The notes: a model not told the origin generated them from the sequence alone. Shown: positions 35,216 to 47,105, numbered from the stretch's first letter. The stretch: 64,000 bases of DNA from Bufo bufo (GCF_905171765.1 NC_053391.1:690427257-690491256), one strand, 5' to 3'. Program-made: numbers and translations.

Positions 35216-35716
35216 ATATATACAAACTGAAAAGACTAGCGTGGTATTAACCAAGCAGGAGGTGCTCAAACCCACATGCAGTTGTGCATATATATAGGGG
35301 AGCAGATCCTGCACTTGTGGCCCATTGCTAATGGCGATCCCCAGCAAAAATGCATACGGTGGAGGATGCCCGCAGCGAACCACAAGTACCCCAATAGACA
35401 TCCTACACAAGGTAACAATTGTGTGGATGTCATAATCAATATAACAATATAACAAAATAATAGCAAAGACAGGTGCACTCTGCAGTCTTACTAAACCCTC
35501 AAACTGATTTTAAAATTGAGAGATTAGTCAACATGTCCTACGGTGTAGGACATGTCTAAGCCCGGGCACCACGCCAAGGTTTCTCAAGTAGCTCGGTGCC
35601 CGGGCTTAGACATGTCCTATACCGTAGGACATGTTGACTAATCTCTCAATTTTAAAATCAGTTTGAGGGTTTAGTAAGACTGCAGAGTGCACCTGTCTTT
35701 GCTATTATTTTGTTAT
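35216..35716 (-). mobile_element. Hairpin-bearing insertion, possibly a Penelope-type terminal repeat
   Basis: It interrupts the 41-bp array. The bases GAGCTGTGTATCTA occur on both sides (35202-35215 and 35717-35730), which looks like a 14-bp target duplication. The right half is an almost perfect hairpin (35449-35570 with 35595-35716). On the minus strand the loop reads GAGCTACTTGAGAAACCTTG, sharing CTTGAGAAA with the loop of the hairpin at 48506. Long variable target duplications and terminal hairpins fit Penelope-like elements, but the assignment is only an inference. Confidence 0.55.
35449..35716. repeat. Near-perfect hairpin, 122-bp arms, 24-nt loop
   Basis: The arms 35449-35570 and 35595-35716 are complementary at 121 of 122 positions with no gap. 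The single mismatch is in CGGTGTAGG against CGGTATAGG. The loop is 35571-35594. Confidence 0.95.
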
Positions 35717-36285
35717 GAGCTGTGTATCTAATCCAATCCTGTGTGATACTGTCTGCTGAGCTGTGTATCTAATCCTATCTTGTGTGATACTGTCTGCTGA
35801 GCTGTGTATCTAATCCTATCCTGTGTGATACTGTCTGCTGATCTAATCCTATCCTGTGTGATACAGTCTGCTGAGCTGTGTATCTAATCCTATCCTGTGT
35901 GATACTGTCTGCTGAGCTGTGTATCTAATCCTATCCTGTGTGATACTGTCTGCTGAGCTGTGTATCTAATCCAATCCTGTGTGATACTGTCTGCTGAGCT
36001 GTGTATCTAATCCTATCCTGTGTGATACTGTCTGCTGAGCTGCTGTATCTAATCCTATCCTGTGTGATACTGTCTGCTGAGCTGTGTATCTAATCCTATC
36101 CTGTGTGATACTGTCTGCTGAGCTGTGTATCTAATCCTATCCTGTGTGATACTGTCTGCTGAGCTGTGTATCTAATCCTCTCCTGTGTGATACTGTCTGC
36201 TGAGCTGTGTATCTAATCCTATCCTGTGTGATACTGTCTGCTCAGCTGTGTATCTAATCCTCTCCTGTGTGATACTGTCTGGATA
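35717..36285 (+). repeat. 41-bp minisatellite, right part
   Basis: About 14 units continuing the array at 34970. One unit is shortened near 35840. Confidence 0.92.
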
Positions 36286-36479
36286 TATGATGTCAGTATA
36301 CTTGCTATCTCTGTGGCCTGGGCATGTGGTGGAGAATGGCTGGTTGGTTGGGAGCATCCCCAGTTCCCGGGAGGTCTCGGCTATCAGGAGGGTTGTCAGA
36401 TATGGATATAACGGAATGACGGGGAAGACTCTCTCTGATGTTTTGGGTTCGTGTTTTACTTATGAGGCATTTTTCTGAA

Positions 36480-36655
36480 GAATGCGCAGAATCTTCCAGA
36501 TGATACGATGTCGGGCGCAGAATCTTCCGGATGATACGATGTCGGGCGCAGAATCTTTCGGATGATACGATGTTGGGTGCGGAATCTTCCGGATGATACG
36601 ATGTCGGGCGCAGAATCTTCTGGATGATACGATATTGGGTGTGGAATATTCCGGA
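36480..36655 (+). repeat. 31-bp minisatellite (CAGAATCTTCCGGATGATAC), left part
   Basis: Five or six units of CGATGTCGGGCGCAGAATCT followed by TCCGGATGATA. Interrupted by a dispersed repeat at 36656. Confidence 0.9.
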
Positions 36656-36905
36656 TAGAGATGAGCGAATCGAATCCCACGAAGTGGAGTTCGATCCGAA
36701 TTTCAGGATAAATTTGATTTGCCTAGAAGCCGAATTTCCTCATGCTTCGTGTCAGTGAATTGATTTAACCTGAAAAAGTAAAAAAAAAAATCAAACTTGC
36801 CTCCTGCATTTACTTGCGATGGGCCGCCAGCCTCCATCTCGCTTGAAGATCTTGCGACGCGACGCGAGATTACATCACAGGATTTCAGCCAAGATCTTCA
36901 AGCAA
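36656..36905 (+). repeat. Frog dispersed repeat inserted in the minisatellite
   Basis: Starts TAGAGATGAGCGAATCGAAT, a sequence I recognise as the start of a common frog transposon family, and ends in the imperfect inverted repeat GCTTGAAGATCTTG / CCAAGATCTTCAAGC (36842-36905). No coding capacity. Confidence 0.55.
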
Positions 36906-37830
36906 GATGGCAGAATCTTACGGATAATACGATGTCAGGAGCAGAATCTTACGGATAATACGATGTCGGGCGCAGAATCTTCCGGATGATACGATGTCGG
37001 GCGCAGAAACTTATGGATGATACGATGTCGGGCGCGGAAACTTCCAGATGATACGATGTCGGGCGCGGAAACTTCCGGATGATACGATGTCGGGTGCGGA
37101 ATCTTCCGGATGATACGATGTCAGGAGCAGAATCTTCCGGATGATACGATGTCGGGCGCAGAATCTTCGGATGATACGATTTTGGGCGCGGAAACTTCCG
37201 GATGATACGATGTCGGGCACAGAATCTTCCGGATGATACGATGTTGGGCACAGAATCTTCTGGATGATACGATATTGGGCGCAGAATCTTCCGGATAATA
37301 CGATATTGGGCGCAGAATCTTCCGGATGATACGGTGTCGGGCACAGAATCTTCCGGGTGATACGGTGTCGAGCACAGAATCTTCTGGATGATACGGTTTT
37401 GGGCACAGAATCTTCTGGATGATACGGTGTCGGGCACAGAATCTTCTGGATGATACGGTGTCGGGCACAGAATCTTCCGGGTGATACGGTGTCGAGCACA
37501 GAATCTTCTGGATGATACGGTGTTGGGCACAGAATATTCCGGATGATACGATGTTGGGCGCAGAATCTTCCGGATGATACGATGTTGGGCGCAGAATCTT
37601 CGGATGATACGATGTCGGGTGCAAAATCTTCCGGATGATACGATGTCGGGTGCAGAATCTTCTGGATGATGCAAAGTCGGATGCAGAGTATTCCGGATGA
37701 TTCTATGTTAGGCACAGAATCTTCCGGATGATATGATGTCGGGTGCAGAATCTTCCGGATGATACGATGTCGGGCGCAGAATCTTTCGGATAACACGATG
37801 TTGAGTGCAGAATATTCTGGAAGGACAGAT
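36906..37830 (+). repeat. 31-bp minisatellite, right part
   Basis: About 30 units. CGATGTCGGGCGC and CGGTGTCGGGCAC variants occur in blocks. The minus-strand open frames (HRIIRKILRPTSYHPEDS-type repeats) are artefacts: units of 31 bp cycle through all three frames. Confidence 0.92.
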
Positions 37831-38080
37831 TCTTTCTATTTGAAGGCTTAGAGCAATGCATCATGGGGGATTCATACGTCGCTCTGTTGCTATTTCCCAT
37901 AGCAACCAATCAGAGCTCTGCTTTTTTTTTTCCCAGAGCAGTTTAAGAAATGAAAGCTGAGCTGTGATTGGTTGCTATGGGTAACCAAGGCCTCTGTCAG
38001 TTTCCATCTATAGTCCTATGTCTTAGGGCTCTGTCTTATAGGGGGATAGAAGCCTGTGTTAAGGGGGCCACTGTAATATA

Positions 38081-38317
38081 CGGGGTGGCCCACAAAAAAG
38101 TAGCCCCCTCTAATACCTCCGATTAAAACTGCCTAATAGTAAATCAGTCTTAGTTGCCCATAGCAACCAATCAGAGCTCAGCTTTCATTTTTCAGAGCCC
38201 TGTAGGAACTGAAAGCTGAGCTCTGATTGGTTGCTATGGGCAACTAAAACAGATTTAGTATTAGGCAGTTTGATTCGGAGATGTTGGAGGCGGGCCTCTA
38301 TTTTGTGGACCACCCTG
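38081..38317. mobile_element. Palindromic MITE, CAGGGTGGTCCAC ends
   Basis: The left end CGGGGTGGCCCACAAAA and right end TTTTGTGGACCACCCTG are inverted repeats, and the whole 237 bp is an imperfect palindrome whose centre lies in CATTTTTCAGAGCCCTGTAGG. TA precedes the left end, and the right flank is degenerate (TGTA). A related sequence (TTGCTATTTCCCATAGCAACC) lies at 37890-37985. A Tc1/mariner-type origin is possible. Confidence 0.6.
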
Positions 38318-38709
38318 TGTATGATGGAAAAGATTTGGGTTGTGTCAATTTAGGGGACCCTTAAAGGGGCATTCCCTTCTGGATATGTATAACATATGGA
38401 TAGGATATTCTATAGATATGTAATCGTGGGGGATGGGAGAGCAGGAGGAGCATGCACGGCTTTCTCCATTCACTTCTATTTGCTTTCCGAAAATATCCCA
38501 ATGCTGGCTCGGTTATTTTCAGAAGTCCCGTAGGATAAGGCGTGTAAGAAGACGCGGCCCTTTGAGGCCCTCTGTGCAGGGTTGCCAACCATCTGCAAAA
38601 ACAATGCATTTTTTTGCCGTTCGTAGCGTCTGGCAGAAAAAAATCCCATCTATGAATTATCTTCAGTATTCACAGCGCAAAATGAGTGCCACCAGTAATA
38701 GTCTTCATT

Positions 38710-39330
38710 AGTACCCCCCAGATTTAATATTGCCCCCCATTAGTGCACCCCCAGTAAAATAATCCCCCCATTAGTGCCCCCCAGTAAGAGTAATGGCCCC
38801 ATTAGTGCCCTCCAGTAAAAAGAATGGCTCCATTAGTATCCCACAGTAAGAATAATGCCCCCATTAATGCCCCCCAGTAACAATAATGCCCCCATGAGTG
38901 CCACCAGTAATAGTAATGCCCCCATTAGTGCCCCCCAGTAAAAAATAATGTCCCCATTAGTGCCCCCCAGTAAGAGTAATGGCCCCATTAGTGTCCCCCA
39001 GTAAGAATAATTCCCCCATTAGTGCCCCCCGGTAAGAATAATGCCCCCATTTGTGCCCCCCAGTAAGAATAATGCCCCTATTAATGCCCCCAGTAAGAAT
39101 ATTGCCCCCGTTAGTGCCCCCCAGTAAGAATAATGCCCCCATTAGTGCCCCCCAGTGAGAATAATGCCCCGATTAGTGCCGCCCAGTAAAAATAATGCCC
39201 CCATTAGTGCCGCCCAGTAAAAATAATGCCCCCATTAGTGCCCCCCAGTAAGAATAATGCCGACATTAGTGCCCCCCAGTAAGAATAATGCCGACATTAG
39301 TGCACCCCAATAAGAATAATGCCCCTATTA
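38710..39330 (-). repeat. 31-bp minisatellite, inverted partner of the array at 39830
   Basis: Unit (plus strand) CCCATTAGTGCCCCCCAGTA followed by AGAATAATGCC, about 20 units. Its reverse complement (TACTGGGGGGCACTAATGGGG) resembles the unit of the array at 39830-42300 (TACTGGGGGCACTATAGGGG), so the two are diverged inverted relatives. Confidence 0.9.
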
Positions 39331-39825
39331 GTGCCCCCTTCTCTGCTTCTGCCGCTGCGGTGAACGCTCACTGCCGACTGGAAGCTCAGGACAGGACCTG
39401 CGTGATGACGTCTCACAGGTCTTGTCCGCCAGTCAGCAGCGCGAGCAAATGGAGGAGGGGAGTGATTTTTTTATTTTTATTTAACACAAGTTGGGGGGAG
39501 GTAAAGGTTCTGCAATGGAAGCCTCATTAGTAACAGGCCTTGTAGGAAAATACCGGCAATTAATATTTCCAGTAGAAAACAATTACCAGCATCGGCAGGG
39601 CCACTAAAATACCGGCCTTGCCAGTTAGATACCGGTCAGGTGGAAACCCTAGCTGCGCACCGCGTGATGATGTCATCACGCCTGCGTATTCAGGATTACA
39701 TCATCTCGCGGTGCACTGGCTGCGCCAGGATAGAGCCAGATCGGGCCACATCATGGACAGCGGCATGGAGTAGGAAACAGGGGAAAAATTTTCCAGAGAC
39801 ACAGACCACGGGGGCATGGAGCACT
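39331..39825. other. Core between the two inverted minisatellites
   Basis: GC-rich sequence with CGTGATGATGTCATCACGCC (a palindrome, 39662-39681). No gene recognised. It may be the body of the element that carries the two minisatellites as arms. Confidence 0.45.
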
Positions 39826-42600
39826 ATAGGGGACTATGTAAACTACTGGGGGCACTATAGGGGACTATGTAAACTTCTGGGGGCACTATAGGGAACTATG
39901 TAAACTACTGGGGGCACTATAGGGGACTATGTAAACTACTGGGGGCACTATAGGGGACTATGTAAACTACTGGGGGCACTATAGGGGACTATGTAAACTT
40001 CTGGGGGCACTATAGGGGACTATGTAAACTTCTGGGGGCACTATAGGGGACTATGTAAACTACTGGGGGCACTATAGGGGACTATGTAAACTACTGGGGG
40101 CACTATAGGTTGCTATTTAAACTACTGGGGCTACTATAGGGGGATATTTTAACTACTGGGAGCACTATATGGGGCTATTTAAACTACTGAGGCCACTATA
40201 GGGGGCTATTTAAACTATTGGAGGCACCATAAGGGGCTATTTAAACTACTGGAGGCACGATAGGGGCCTATGAAACTACTGGAGGCACTATAGCAGACTA
40301 TGTAAAATTTTGGGGGCACTATAGGGGACTATGTAAACTTCTGGAGGCACTATAGAGGAAACGTTAAACTACTGGAGGCACTATAGAGGGCTATTTAAAC
40401 CACTGGAGGCGCTATAGGGGACTATGTAAACTACCGGGGGCACTATAAGAGGCCATTTAAACTACTGGGGGCACTATAGGTGCTATTTAAACTACTGGGG
40501 CTACTATAGGGGGCTATTTTAACTACTGAGGGCACTATAAGGGGCTATTTGAACTACTGGGGGCACGATAGGGGCCTATGAAACTACTGGAGGCACAATA
40601 GGGGGCTATTTAAAATACTGGAGGCACTATAGGGGACAATGTAAACTACTGCGGCACTATAGGAGGCTATTTAAACTACTGGAAGCACTATAGGGGACTA
40701 TGTAAACTACTGGTGTCACTGTAGGGGACTATTTAAACTACTGGAGGCACTATAGGGTACTATGTTAACCCTGGGGGCACTATAGGGGACTATGTTAACC
40801 CTGGGGGCACTATAGGGGACTGTGTTAACCCTGGGGGCACTATAGGGGGCTATGTAAACTACTGGGTGCACTATAGGGGACTATGTAAACTACTGGGGCA
40901 CTATAGGGGACTATGTAATCTACTTGGGCACTATAGGGGACTATTTAAACTACTGGAGGCACTATAGGGGGCTATGTAGACTACTGGGGCACTATAGGGG
41001 ACTATGTAAACTACCGGGGGCACTATAAGAGGCCATTTAAACTACTGGGGGCACTATAGGTGGCTTTATTAAACTACTGGGGCTACTATAGGGGGCTATT
41101 TTAACTACTGAGGGCACTATAATGGGCTATTTAAACTACTGGGGGCACAATAGGGGCCTATGAAACTACTGAAGGCACAATAGGGGGCTATTTAAACTAC
41201 TGGAGGCACTATAGCGGACAATGTAAACTACTGCGGCACTATAGGAGGCTATTTAAACTACTGGAAGCACTATAGGGGACTATGTAAACTAATGGAGGCA
41301 CTATAAATGACTGTGTAAACTACTGGTGTCACTGTAGGGGACTATTTAAACTACTGGAGGCACTATAGGGTACTATGTTAACCCTGGGGGCACTATAGGG
41401 GACTATGTTAACCCTGGGGGCACTATAAGGGACTATGTTAACCCTGGGTGCACTATAGGGGACTATTTAAACTACTGGGGGCACTATAGGAGGCTATGTT
41501 GACTACTGGGGCACTATAGGGGACTATGTAAACTACTGGGGCACTATAGGGGACTATTTAAAGGGAACCTGTCACCAGGATTTTGTGTATAGAGCTGAGG
41601 ACATGGGTTGCTAGATGGCCGCCAGCACATCCGCAATACCCAGTCCCCATAGCTCTGTGTGCTTTTATTGGGTTAAAAAAGTGATTTGATTCATATGCAA
41701 ATTCCCCTGAGATGAGTCAGAGCTTGAAAATATGACTCTTCTCTGGTCACACAAGTAAGATATGACTCTTTTATGTTAAGTTGCATATGTATCAAATAGT
41801 TTTTTTACACAATAAAAGCACACAGAGCTATGGGGACTGGGTATTGCGGATGTGCTAGCGGCCATCTAGCAACCCATGTCCTCAGCTCTATACCCCAAAT
41901 CCCGGTGACAGGTTCCCTTTAAACTACTGGAGGCACTATAGGGGACTATTTAAGCTACAGAGGCACTATAGAGGACTTTTTAGACTAGGGGGCACTATAG
42001 GGGACTATTTAAACTACTGGGACGCTATGAGAACTATTTAAATTACTGGGGGCCCTATAGGGGACTATTTAAACTACTGGGGCCCTATAGAGGACTATTT
42101 AAACTACTGGGGGCCATATAGGGGACTATTTAACCTACTGGGGTCACTATAGGGGACTACTTAAACTACTGGGGCACTATATGGGACTATAGGGCGCCAT
42201 CTAAACTAGAGTGGCATCATAATTAATGGAGGTACTATATGGGGGCATTATAACTACCGTGGGCCCTATAGAGGGGCGTTATTACTTCTAGGGGCACTAT
42301 GGTGTTTTTTTTACTGCATAATGTTTTTTTTTTATTAATACTGGGGACACTATGGAGATAATTATCACGATTAGGGGCACTTTGAGGGCAGTTTTACTGC
42401 TTGCTCACTATAGGGGGCTTTATTACTATGGAGGAAAATGATTTCCATGATGGGACATTATTACTATTACCGGGGGTACTATTGAGGGGTGCTATCATTA
42501 CAATATGGAGGGCACTACTGCTAACACTTTTAGGGCACTATTACTAATGAGGGCACTCTGGGAGAGAATTTTATTATCAGTGGGACACGGTTACTATAGG
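39826..42600 (+). repeat. 31-bp minisatellite with decaying right flank
   Basis: Unit AAACTACTGGGGGCACTATA followed by GGGGACTATGT, about 70 units. A block with the order CTACCGGGGG, GGCTACTATAGGGGGC, CGATAGGGGCC recurs with a 580-bp offset (40431 and 41011), showing a segmental duplication. After about 42220 the units degrade to forms such as ATTACTAATGAGGGCACTC, intermediate with the 38710 array. A MITE is inserted at about 41559. Confidence 0.92.
41559..41922. mobile_element. MITE, AAGGGAACCTGTCACC ends, inside the minisatellite
   Basis: Ends AAGGGAACCTGTCACCAGGA and complement (TGACAGGTTCCCTT). The interrupted unit reads CTATTTAAACTACTGG across the element, and the duplicated bases are TTAA or TA; the palindromic TTTAAA at the site prevents a decision. 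The interior is palindromic near both ends (GCGGATGTGCTAGCGGCCAT against ATGGCCGCCAGCACATCCGC). No ORF. Confidence 0.8.
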
Positions 42601-42924
42601 GAGACTATCTGTATTGTACTATTATTTTTGCAGTATAGTATTTGTGGGCATTGGGGAGAACAGCGGGAACAGTATTGAGGATAGCAGCAGGATAACTCTG
42701 TTGGGGCACGAAGAGGAGGATGATAGAAAAGTGAAGAACTTAAGACGCCTTTGTGCAAACTCTGCAGGGAGAAGATGTGGCTGAAAGAACTCGTCATGGC
42801 GGTCTGAGCCAAATAGAGAAGATGAGGAAAGAGGAGGTGTCGCTGCATGTAAGAGGTATGTGTGCGGTATTCTCCTGTATGTTTGGTAGTAATGAATGTA
42901 ATGTCTATCCAAATATGTCTTTAA

Positions 42925-43340
42925 GGCCTCATGCACACGACCGTTGTTGTGTTCCGTGTCCGTTGTTCTGTTTTCCGTGATTTTCTGCGGACCCATTGAC
43001 TTTCAATGGGTCCGTTGAAAACTCGGATAATGCACCGTTTGTCATCCGCGTCCGTGATCCGTGTTTCCAGTCCGTCCAAAAAATAGGACCTGTCCTATTT
43101 TTTTCACGGACAACAATTCACGGACCCATTCAAGTCAATGGGTCCGTGAAAAAACACGGAGGCACACAAGATTGTCGTCCGCGTCCGTCATTTCCAAGGC
43201 AAACTTGACTTCGATTTTTTTTTTTTCACTTTTCATGTCTGGTGATCCTCCAAAAATCAAGGAAGACACGCGGAAACGGAAACGGATCACGGAACAGCTT
43301 TTTGCGGACCGCAAAAAAATACTGTCGTGTGCATGAGGCC
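42925..43340. mobile_element. Intact PIF/Harbinger-like MITE (416 bp)
   Basis: Ends GGCCTCATGCACACGAC and complement, flanked by TAA (42922-42924, 43341-43343). It contains CGGACCCATTGAC palindromes matching those of the split copy at 1345-6504 and serves as the reference for it. Confidence 0.85.
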
Positions 43341-44150
43341 TAAAGGGGTCGTGTAGCCTCGTTATATTGATGACCTATCCTCAGGATAAGTCATCAATAT
43401 CTGATATGTGGGGGTATGGCACCCGGGACCCCCGTTGAACAGCTGTTCGGAGAGGAGGCAACGCTCCATGCAACGCCGCTTCCTGTTCATTACACTGTCC
43501 GTCAGTAGTAATGTCCGGCGTAGTGAAGTGAATGGAGCGAGTACTTGTCGTTACACTGCTGAGACTGCGGGCAGTAAAATGAAAGTAGGTGGCGCCTGCA
43601 TCCTGCGGCTGCTTGTTTACAAACTGCAGTGGGAACGTACTGGTATATGGCATGTTACCGCTGCAGCCAATCACAAATCAGTTGTCAAATGCTGAGGGCA
43701 GTGACTGGCTGCAGTGGTCACATGCCATACCCGTGCACATTACCAAAGTGAGGGTTTATATATTTTTTTAGATATTTAAAAACTTTTTTAAGTCACCCTA
43801 GTTGACTATAAAAAGCAATCATTAGATCCATTACAGAATACAGCATTCAGAATATTCCAATGCAGTGCTGCCACCTGCAGGCCGGCATTGGAATATACCG
43901 GGTACAGGCATCGGAGCCTCAAGCAGGCTCCAGCCTATCACTGCACTGTAACAGCTTTTCCTATTTCAGCAGAGGGAAGCTGTTAATGGCATGGGGGCTC
44001 CCGGTTCCCGCATTTTATGACAGCATTTGAGGGGTTAAATGTCTGCTATCAGCATTATGGTCAATAGCAGATTTATTAGCTGCAGGTCTCCGCTGTGTAA
44101 AGCAGCAGAAACCCGGTGGCCAAACCTGTAGCTTTTTTTTTTTGCTGCTC
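43341..44150. repeat. Further frog dispersed repeats, no gene
   Basis: 43341-43560 belongs to the TATTGATGACCTATCC family. 43605-43735 holds an inverted repeat (GGCATGTTACCGCTGCAGCC and GGCTGCAGTGGTCACATGCC). The remainder is repeat-like sequence that I cannot assign. Confidence 0.5.
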
Positions 44151-44277
44151 CCTTTGCAAACACACAGGGTGCTGTCCTGGGGTCTGGAAAATCAGATTAC
44201 CGGTAAGTGTAATCATAATTTTTCCCTTCCCCCACGACAGCACCACAGAGAGAGAGATTACAGAGAAAACACCTTCC

Positions 44278-45446
44278 TTACGCATGGGAAACCACTTCCA
44301 AAACCTTCTTACCAAAGAGAAGATCAGAGACAGAATTAAGCTGCAGCCTATAGTGACGGTAGAAAGAAGAGGAAGAAGACCACGTGGCCGCCTTACATAT
44401 TTGTTCAATGGATACATCAGCCCTCTCCGCGCGAGAAGTAGAGACTGCCCGAGTGGAATGAGCCTTCAGAGATAGAGGAGGAGAACATCCGGAAAGGGAA
44501 TATGCTAGAGAAATGACCGTTCTAATCCATCTGGCAATGGAACTTTTTGATGCTGTCTTACCCTTATTTACACCTGAAAAAAAGAACAAATAAAGCAGAG
44601 GACTTCCTGCACTCCTTGGTCACTTCTAGGTAATGGATAAGAATTCTTCTCACATCTAAAGAGTGATAAACCCTCTCTCCATCATCTTTGGGCTCGGCAA
44701 TAAAGGACGTAAGGACTATTTTCTGGAGTCTATTAGACCTGGACGGAACTTTTGGTAAAAATTTTGGGTCTGGCCTAAGTACCACCCTATCTTCTAGAAT
44801 TGACATAAAGGGAAGATTGATAGAGATCGATTGAATCTTGCCAACCCTTCTAGGAGATGTTAGAGCTACCAAGACCAGCTTAAGGGTAAGCATCTTTACT
44901 GAACAAGACTCCAAAGGCTCAAAGGGTTCTCTAGTTAACGCATTGAACTCTAGGTTCAAATGCCATGGAGGAAAATTTGGACCTTTTAGATGGACAATTC
45001 TATCTACCGCTTTAAAAAGTGCTCTTAGCTAACCCCATAGATAAATCCCTTTGAAGAAACTCTAAAATCTGTAGTATAGAAATTTCATAGGGCCATAAAT
45101 CTGACTCTATTCCCGCAAAGGATAAGAATCTTTTCCAAATCCTAGCAGAAATAGCATTTGTTACTGCTTTCCTACTCCTTAGTAAGGTGGCTGTTAAGGC
45201 TTTTGAAAAACCCTGGCTGATTAGGAATGACCTCTCAAGTTCCATGCCGTGAGATGCAGCCTCGCCGTATCTGGAAGACGTACCAGAAGGATCTGAGACT
45301 GACATGGATCTCGGAAAAGAAAACCATGCCCTTTTTAGCCAAACGGGGCGATCATGATCATTCTTGCACCCTCGTTCCTGATTTTTTTGAGAACAAGAGG
45401 GATCATCTGTAGAGGGGGAAAGGCGAAACCCAGCGCATAGTCCCAT
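44278..45446 (-). pseudogene. DIRS tyrosine recombinase (frameshifted)
   Basis: The enzyme would integrate the circular DNA form of the element by site-specific recombination. The N-terminal part is in the 45012-45446 frame (SFLISQGFSKALTATLLRSRKAVT...ILQILEFLQRDLSMGLAKSTF), the middle in 44564-44959 (NALTREPFEP, with the first catalytic arginine in LTSPRRVGK and VVLRPDPKFLPKV), and the C-terminal part in 44278-44589. The latter has the H-x-x-R box in AHSTRAVST and the nucleophile region FYRHYRL, with ICKAATWSS between. Three separate frames on the minus strand mean at least two frameshifts, so the copy is dead. The motif set is diagnostic for the DIRS/Ngaro type. Confidence 0.9.
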
Positions 45447-46162
45447 CTCTGGAGCAAAGCATCCACCCCCTTCGGGAATTCTTTCTTATTGATAGAGCAA
45501 AATTCTTCTACCTTCCTGTTCTTTGTGGTGGCAAATAGATCTATTGAAGGACAGCCCCAGAGACTCACTATCTTTGCGAAAATTAGGGGGTTCAGGGACC
45601 ACTCCCCCTGCCTCAACCTGTGACGGCTCAAAAAGTCTGCCTGGAGGTTTTCTTGTCCCTTTATAGGTAGGGCCGAGAGATGAGCAATCTTTTCTTCCAT
45701 CTCTTGGAACAACAAATCTGCTTCCCTCATGAGAGAGACTGATCTGGTCCCCCCCTGACAATTTAAATACGCCACCGTAGCGCGATTGTCGGACATTATC
45801 CTGACATGCCTTTGTTGAATAAAGGGTAAATCTGTTTTTAGAGCTAATCTTACTGCCATCAGCTCCTTCCTGTTTGATGAGAAAGTCATCTGCATTGGAG
45901 ACCACTGACCCTGAACGACCTGATTCAAGAAATGGGCTCCCCATCCATAAGGGCTGACATCCGTTGTTATTACCACAGGGTCCGGGTAACACATCATCTT
46001 CGAGTCTAAAGATCCCCAAATTTTCTTTAGAGGTAGAAGGATCTCTCTTTGAGCTGTCGAGTATGGAAATGTGCCCACTGTACAGCCGGGATATAGGAAG
46101 TCAGAGAACCTAGAATTGACATTGCCTTCCGAACTGTCAACTTCGGGTCTGATCGAATCCAC
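45335..46162 (-). pseudogene. DIRS RNase H domain
   Basis: This 275-codon minus-strand frame carries the DIRS-type RNase H: VITTDVSPYGWGAHF (first Asp), NRKELMAVRLALKTDL (Glu), IMSDNRATVAYLNCQGGT (second Asp), then ADFLSRHRL and PSIDLFATTKNRK, a conserved block following RNase H in DIRS elements. It degrades the RNA strand during reverse transcription in a working copy. The frame is open, but it is not joined to an open RT upstream. Confidence 0.92.
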
Positions 46163-47105
46163 TTTATTTTTGCCTCAATATGAAAAACCTTCTTCTGAGT
46201 CAGAAAGATCTTTTGAGCTACAGAGTCCAGGAGCAGACCCAGGAATAATTGTCTTGTTTGTGGTAACATTCTGGATTTTTCAAAATTTATGATCCAATCT
46301 AAGCTCTCCAAGATGTTCCTCACTTTCTGTACTGCTGTCACACAACTCTTTTGAGATCCTGCTATGATTAGAAAATCGTCGAGGTAGGGTAGAAATTTAA
46401 TGTCTTGTTTTCTGATAAATTAAGCTACATCTGCCACCACTTTCGTAAAGATCCTCGGTGCCATGGAGAGGCCAAAAGGAAGAGCCTGGAATTGAAGGTG
46501 AGTTAACTCCCCTTCTATGCTCACCGCTACCCTGAGGAATTGTTGATGAGTCGGATGAATTAGTATGTGATGATAAGCATCTCTTAACAGCCATAAAACA
46601 TCCGGGAAACAGAAGATGAACCGCTGATTTCACCGTCTCCATCTTGAATTTCCTGAATAGTAGGAATTTGTTCAGTTTCAAATTTATGATCATGCGAAAA
46701 GAATGGTCCAGCTTTTTTTTTTAACCAAAAACAGGGTTGAATAGATCCCTGTTCTTCTGCTGGAACCAGGACTAATACTCGTTTGTTTAACAATTTTTTT
46801 ACTTCTATCTCCATCTCTGGAGATCCTTTTGCGAAAACAAATTTTTGCAGTGGATTTTTCTGAAATTCCAGCTTTAGCCCTTCTCTTAAAAGGTTTTTTA
46901 CCCAACCTCCTGCCACCTTCTCCCAGGCTGGAAGGAAGTATTTCAACCTTTCTCCCACCGTGCTTCTGGCGTCATTGTTTAGATTGTTTACCTGGCTGGG
47001 AGGAAGAACCCCCAAACATGAAACCTTTGCTTCTTGTAACTCTAGATATGGGATTCTGGTCTTTATCCCCCGACTGCCTTCTACTCTGAAATCTGGAAGA
47101 TGCAT
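46027..47105 (-). pseudogene. DIRS reverse transcriptase (several frameshifts)
   Basis: The N-terminal region is in the 46584-47105 frame (WEKVAGGWVKNLLREGLKL...LVPAEEQGSIQPCFWLKKK). The next block MIINLKLNKFLLFRKFKMETV is in the 46397-46693 frame. The catalytic YLDDFLI box lies near 46372-46395, and the thumb part (LDWIINFEKSRMLPQTRQLFLG) is in 46027-46341. A TAA interrupts the sequence between VADVA and the YLDD box (near 46422). The frames are shifted at two or more positions. Confidence 0.88.

Noticed and set aside
36949..37796. Minus-strand open frames of about 240-260 codons
   Set aside because: The 31-bp minisatellite rotates through all frames and lacks stops on this strand; the same peptide words appear in three overlapping frames.
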